7,737 bases of DNA, from the NCBI GenBank assembly GCA_017515945.1, contig JAFWDX010000120.1:1-7737 (forward strand), in the 5' to 3' direction. Made by a program: the position numbers and the translations under genes. This document shows, piece after piece, positions 5,301 through 7,737 of the stretch (the first letter of the stretch is position 1; every line of letters begins with the position of its first letter). The DNA comes from Blautia sp. (lineage in GTDB: Bacteria; Bacillota; Clostridia; Lachnospirales; Lachnospiraceae). Below the pieces are notes generated by a model. That model saw only the letters and a program-made list of their open reading frames with translations, was not told where the DNA came from and ran no database searches.

Positions 5301-7737
5301 GCAGCCCGTCCACAAAGTATTCGTGTCCGTCCACGCTCACCTGCATGGGCATTTCCAGTGCCGGCGCCTCCTTTGGCGTTCCGTCATACAGAACCTTTGC
5401 ATCTTTGGATGTAACAGTGATCTGATATTTCTCCGCCCGGTCTGTAACGGTAAGCGTGCCATAGATCACGGTGATCTCATAATTTTCCGCCCGTGTTCCG
5501 TCCCGCAGCGCGTATGTGAAGGTATTATCCGAACTGCCGGGCATGGTCTGTTCACCGGTCACAGTATAGTCAGCGCCCTGTCCCCGTGCAAAACCGTCTC
5601 CCGACACGGTTACCTCAGGCGCGGTCAGAGCCGCACCATTATACTGCCCGCGGGCATCCGCACTGGTCAGTGTCACCGGACGCCGGGTCACTGTCAGGGC
5701 TCCTCCCTCATAGCTGATATGGTAATAGGATGAATCATGAGCCCCTGTGATCACAGCCTGATCCGGATACACATAACCTGTACCCGCATCCGTCTGCCCC
5801 CCGGAGGCATGTACCTGGGCAAGCACATCTCCAGGCATCAGGCCGACAGCCTGCACATCGTCCGGTCCCTGTGCCGTAAGCATGGTGCCGTCGTAGACCT
5901 TTGTTTTGTCCAGGACCTTTATGGTCAGATCCTTCTGCATAAAGACTGTAAAGGACCGGCCTGATCCGGTACCGACAGTATGACTCTGCCTCTCAAAATA
6001 TTCCCCGCTGTCATTATCTTTGATATGGTGCAGCGTATATCCCGGGATGGCCGTATCGATCCGTACAGAGTCTCCCGGCCTGCATTTCGTGCGGGTCGTC
6101 TCCCGGCCGGGGATCGGAGTGCCGGTCATGTCCACCCACTCCGTCTGCACATCCACCATGTCCGTTACATAGTAGAAATATACGGTATTGGATGTACTGT
6201 CTGCCCCGAGCTCGATGGTTTTTGTCAGCTCCTCCGGATAATAATCCCGGTATGCGGGATCCGTGACAGCCGCTGCCTTCACCGTGAGCCTGGCATAAGA
6301 GTCTTCTATTTCGCCTGTCAGATCTTCTGCCACGCGGATCGAAGGATCCTCCTTCAGCACGAAACGGACCGTATAACTGAGCCGTTCCTTTTTCGGCACA
6401 TATTCAAATATCAGAATGTTTTCCGACGCGTTTACACTCAGGCTGAGGGACAGACTGGTCTGCTCCGGAACATAACCCGCCACCGGCACAGCCTGTTCGG
6501 TGATCCTCTGCCCGGGATGGAAGGAACGGTTTTCAACGGTTTTTTCGGTGTAAAGGGCCTTGTCCGTATCCTTCTGGACATATTTTACGGTATATCTGAG
6601 GGGAACCGCTTCCCATCGCGCGTACAGCGTCAGATCCGAATAAACAGGTGCGCTTCCCGGGTAATACCTCTCGCCGCCCGATGCAAGGGTATACCAGCCT
6701 GTGAAGCTGTAACCCTCACGGACCGGTTCCTCAGGAACCGTGTCCATCCTTCCGCTTTCCACAACTGTTCTGCGCCAGATCGTTTCGGTACCGTCATGAT
6801 CAGTCCTGTACGTTACGGTATACTGTGGAGGGATCCATTTCGCATACAGCACCACATTACTGCCTGGCATGACCGTAAATGTATATGGCGTCTGCAGCGC
6901 ACTGTCTGCATACCAGCCGCCCCAGGAGTAATCCTCCTTTCCGGCCGGCGGGACAGGCACATAATCATATTCCGATGAAGAGATATCCGCCTCATACAGA
7001 ATGCCTTCCTTTGCGCGCAGAAGGGTTCCCGCATCATAATAATCGATCGTGAACGCGTCACGGTCATAGTAAAAATTATAGACATAGATGCCGTCGGCAT
7101 AGCCGCTCGCGGGATATCCGGCCGGGGAACCGTTGTGGATCCGGTAGCCGCTTATATCCTTTGCGCCGAGATTGGACGTGTTTAACCCGGTCTGGGTATA
7201 TGCGTCCTCCACTGCATAGGTTCCGTCCGGCTGCTGCAGCCAGTACTTCGCGCTCCTGTTCTGGGAGGACGCCGTCCAGCCCGCCGTGTATGTCATCACA
7301 TGGGCGCTGTCCGCACTGCTCACGTTCTGCCAGATCAGCTCATAACGCTTTGTGATATAATTTGCGCCGGCTCCGGACCAGTACCGGAAATACTGTTTTC
7401 TGTCAGCCGTATCATAGATCTCCTCAGCCGAGGAAGGCCACATAGCGGAGATATCCTGTCCCAGCACAACATCCTCGATGCGGTAGCCGGAGCCGGACCA
7501 GGTATTGCCGCCGATGGTGATCCGTCCGGATCCTCTGGCGATATTGAACACCAGGGTATATCGGATCAGTCTGTAATAATATGGGAGCACCGCGCTGCCG
7601 TCCGCTTCGATCACAACGGAGGAAGCGGCATTTTTGTCAGCGGCCGGCTCATATCCGTCGTCAGGCGCTCCGGCATTTATCTCATCTGCACGGACCACAG
7701 TGCCTGCCTCTGCCCGCCGTCCGGTTTCCGAATGATC
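2089..7737 (-). CDS. Giant multidomain extracellular repeat protein, adhesin-like (5' end outside window)
   Basis: This frame is open for 1,882 codons to the right edge, so the start and any signal peptide lie outside. Residue numbers here count from the GTG at 7698, which is probably internal because no signal sequence follows it. Modules are: unrecognised aromatic-rich part 1-215; two InlB B-repeat modules 217-362 ending YAKW and YARW; MucBP-like or related modules 368-587; eight MBG/YDG-type units 591-1286 with Y-D/N-G signatures; Pro/Thr linker 1287-1310; three DUF11/DUF7507-type repeats 1313-1632; two MucBP-like modules 1654-1777; and a Gly/Thr/Val/Ala tail ending GECIE. These are beta-sandwich stalk and surface modules in Firmicutes, so a role in adhesion or as an extended surface fibre is inferred; no enzyme motif is visible. 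There is no LPXTG motif and no C-terminal hydrophobic anchor. It has only three cysteines. The stop TAA is 94 bases before the binding-protein start. Confidence 0.9.
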   Translation of the reverse strand, partial: DHSETGRRAEAGTVVRADEINAGAPDDGYEPAADKNAASSVVIEADGSAVLPYYYRLIRYTLVFNIARGSGRITIGGNTWSGSGYRIEDVVLGQDISAMWPSSAEEIYDTADRKQYFRYWSGAGANYITKRYELIWQNVSSADSAHVMTYTAGWTASSQNRSAKYWLQQPDGTYAVEDAYTQTGLNTSNLGAKDISGYRIHNGSPAGYPASGYADGIYVYNFYYDRDAFTIDYYDAGTLLRAKEGILYEADISSSEYDYVPVPPAGKEDYSWGGWYADSALQTPYTFTVMPGSNVVLYAKWIPPQYTVTYRTDHDGTETIWRRTVVESGRMDTVPEEPVREGYSFTGWYTLASGGERYYPGSAPVYSDLTLYARWEAVPLRYTVKYVQKDTDKALYTEKTVENRSFHPGQRITEQAVPVAGYVPEQTSLSLSLSVNASENILIFEYVPKKERLSYTVRFVLKEDPSIRVAEDLTGEIEDSYARLTVKAAAVTDPAYRDYYPEELTKTIELGADSTSNTVYFYYVTDMVDVQTEWVDMTGTPIPGRETTRTKCRPGDSVRIDTAIPGYTLHHIKDNDSGEYFERQSHTVGTGSGRSFTVFMQKDLTIKVLDKTKVYDGTMLTAQGPDDVQAVGLMPGDVLAQVHASGGQTDAGTGYVYPDQAVITGAHDSSYYHISYEGGALTVTRRPVTLTSADARGQYNGAALTAPEVTVSGDGFARGQGADYTVTGEQTMPGSSDNTFTYALRDGTRAENYEITVIYGTLTVTDRAEKYQITVTSKDAKVLYDGTPKEAPALEMPMQVSVDGHEYFVDGLHAGTVGTDAGVYVNEIVGDPVVRDAYGNDVTGQFTISRSEGTLLINARTLILTSASAVRAYDGQPLTAAGVTWEGDGFADGEGIVCEMTGSQTQPGSSANTFTYSFTEGTKAENYHITMTEGTLTVTVSEENLLISSGSGTWVYDGQPHTMPVYQVTYGETVVMGDESGQTFTLPTGDTLTITEPASVTDVADSGMGNNRFSYTLSNRDSYESVTTVFGSLEVTPRNVILTSGSASREYNGTPLTEHKTTVSGDGFVDGEGVHINVTGSQTFVGGEKGNNRFTWEMQDGTRAENYEITPVYGTLIVTQDTHELIIRSDDGSWLYDGLPHTAAGVSVTYGGQRLEGTAGSDGIRFVLPAGDELTVQSQGLAVNTDDSAAHNNTLTWNLSGEDQYANVRVVPGTLIIRPREVVLTSESAEKVYDGEALTAGGISVSGDGFAEGEGILAEVTGSITQPGEQDNVFTYTFRDGTQSENYMIYPVYGTLTVLPAPEPTPTPGPTPAPAPLIPDPDNYRPLAVNAEVLSGKEFYSPGDQVEYEIMVVNFGNVPLTNIVVEDTISGRLEEIEYLSEGDVVFIQGVYTVSMEDVINGSVHNIITVKADDIDDPAVTTRPIPVQTRITVEISIIDLNTELQVSKRILNADPDHPFGLGDTIYYEIVVGNMGNVDYENVKVSDALTGLNEFIDVLHVGETRNYVTEYTVTSDDILAGTLVNHALAAGDPIPRPEGLDIKTPEGVGEIGAELEDIDLTLNVAKEVLTKGVVHEDETVEYAITVSNDGNVPYSNVEVVDELTDFYELIQVLEPGESRTFVTRYVVTRQDVIRGLIYNNAYAVGRKVEEADDTPGGHSEAEKPTGDRLRLRIRYYRDGELMDTYSGTYEYGDAYRVVSPPIPGYVPDKAVVWGTLTEDKTVKVFYTKEKYTLEIFYVFADGRQAAPPYKAVLETGQEYSVASPVLAGYRPSQATVAGQMPSRNTQITVFYTVDSSTRPQPDPWQPGDEPADPVNPTNNTDGTGTGSDPAAVVVVPVAASTVSGQTGNVSLSTVRAAADAVVITDYEVPLGVGSVSLNAGECIE
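2368..2739 (-). repeat. Two MucBP-like modules (C-terminal pair)
   Basis: Residues 1654-1712 (LRLRIRYYRDGELMDTYSGTY to VKVFYT) and 1716-1777 (YTLEIFYVFADGRQAAPPY to ITVFYT) are clear relatives of each other. Both have a Y-x-DG turn, a GxxYxVxSPxxxGYxP core and a VxVFYT closing strand. This matches the MucBP family type in many Clostridia surface proteins, often just before the C-terminal anchor. Here only a linker and short tail follow. Confidence 0.75.
2803..3762 (-). repeat. Three DUF11/DUF7507-type repeats
   Basis: Residues 1313-1400, 1429-1515 and 1544-1632 each have GDxVxYEIxVxNxGNV, then xNVxVxD, a (V)GE or PGESR turn and a YTVTxxDIxxG strand ending in N-A-type residues (VYTVSMEDVINGSV, EYTVTSDDILAGTL, RYVVTRQDVIRGLI). 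This is the conserved-repeat (DUF11) pattern and especially the DUF7507 variant. These Ig-like modules are widespread in bacterial surface proteins. The inter-repeat segments are acidic and of unequal length, about 28 residues each. Confidence 0.8.
3769..3840 (-). repeat. Pro/Thr-rich linker
   Basis: Residues 1287-1310 contain alternating PEPTPTPGPTPAPAP, written at DNA level as a GGTGTCGG-like simple repeat on the plus strand. Such linkers form stiff extended spacers. Here it separates the MBG-type rod from the DUF11-type repeats. It is internal, so it is not the usual wall-spanning segment next to a sortase signal. Confidence 0.8.
3841..5928 (-). repeat. Array of eight MBG/YDG-type beta repeats
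   Basis: Eight units span residues 591-1286. Their signature tyrosines lie at 602, 686, 771, 860, 943, 1038, 1123 and 1220 (VYDG, QYNG, LYDG, AYDG, VYDG, EYNG, LYDG, VYDG). Each unit of about 80-95 residues opens with a VxLTS-like strand and closes with GTLxV. Units 2, 4, 6 and 8 form one subtype, with GDGF, a TGxxT-x-G block and (A/S)ENY. Units 5 and 7 form a second, with W-x-YDGxPHT and LPxGDxLT. Units 1 and 3 form a third type containing TDAGxYV. The array resembles MBG (MucBP-associated beta) and YDG repeats of surface adhesins, presumably making a long rod. Confidence 0.8.
5938..6597 (-). repeat. Three MucBP-like or related beta modules (N-terminal set)
   Basis: Residues 368-435 (YTVKYVQKDTDKALYTEK to FEYVP), 441-511 (YTVRFVLKEDPS to YFYYV) and about 516-587 (VQTEWVDMTGTPIPG to TVFMQKD) share an opening Y/V-x-V strand, a D-T/M-G-like turn, a GYxP or YYPEE block and a closing aromatic strand. 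This resembles MucBP-type modules. The first two fit best; the third is more divergent and could be a separate beta module. Mucin binding is not demonstrated by similarity of this level. Confidence 0.55.
6613..7050 (-). repeat. Two InlB B-repeat (Listeria-Bacteroides, Flg_new) modules
   Basis: Residues 217-288 (FTIDYYDAG to LYAKW) and 293-362 (YTVTYRTDHDG to LYARW) show the family pattern: an opening beta strand, a Y-S-F/W-x-G-W-Y core (SWGGWYAD and SFTGWYTL), and closure with V/TLYAxW. These ubiquitin-like beta-grasp modules are common in extracellular proteins of gut Firmicutes and Listeria internalins. They normally sit as stalk or receptor-proximal spacers. Confidence 0.85.

Noticed and set aside
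4369..5733. Long plus-strand open frame of 454 codons opposite the repeat array
   Set aside because: It is antisense to a frame with clear domains. Its own repeated phrases mirror the in-frame minus-strand repeats, and it has no recognisable domain, so it is a shadow of codon bias.
7696..7698. GTG as the start of the giant protein, with an AGAGG stretch upstream
   Set aside because: The frame stays open to the window edge (13 more codons) and no signal peptide follows the GTG, although the protein is clearly of exported type. An internal valine codon is more likely.
2089..7698. A CRISPR array or DNA tandem repeat, given the regular repetition
   Set aside because: The repetition is at protein level in an open frame, with diverged DNA and units of 240-290 bases. 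There are no identical short repeats with unique spacers.

Overview
The window holds two genes on the minus strand and almost no non-coding DNA. The G+C-rich codon use, the protein families and the surface-protein architecture suggest a Gram-positive, gut-type Clostridia, most likely Lachnospiraceae. This is inferred from the style of the proteins; there is no rRNA or other taxonomic marker in the window.

Reading along the minus strand from the right edge: positions 7737 to 2089 encode the C-terminal 1,882 residues of a giant modular extracellular protein whose start lies outside the window. Its modules in order are an unrecognised aromatic-rich N-terminal part, two InlB B-repeat (Listeria-Bacteroides) modules, three MucBP-like or related beta modules, an eight-unit array of MBG/YDG-type beta repeats, a Pro/Thr linker, three DUF11/DUF7507-type repeats, two more MucBP-like modules, and a low-complexity tail. 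There is no LPXTG motif and no C-terminal membrane anchor.

A 94-base gap (2088 to 1995) follows. It contains an imperfect 36-bp tandem duplication; each copy carries a Shine-Dalgarno-like stretch and a dyad, and there is no obvious terminator. Next comes a 634-residue exported substrate-binding protein of the SBP_bac_5 (oligopeptide/dipeptide) family, at 1994 to 90. It has a signal peptide but no lipobox cysteine, and many cysteines in its mature part.

The last 89 bases (89 to 1 on the minus strand) hold repeated TGGGG-CAGG modules, a small hairpin and a 9-bp-stem hairpin at the very edge. They look like an intergenic repeat or terminator region.

The two genes probably form one transcription unit or a closely linked pair for exported proteins: a large adhesin or matrix-like protein and a peptide-binding protein. 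No permease, ATPase, sortase or regulator is visible, so a functional link between them is inference. All long plus-strand reading frames look like antisense shadows of these two genes.
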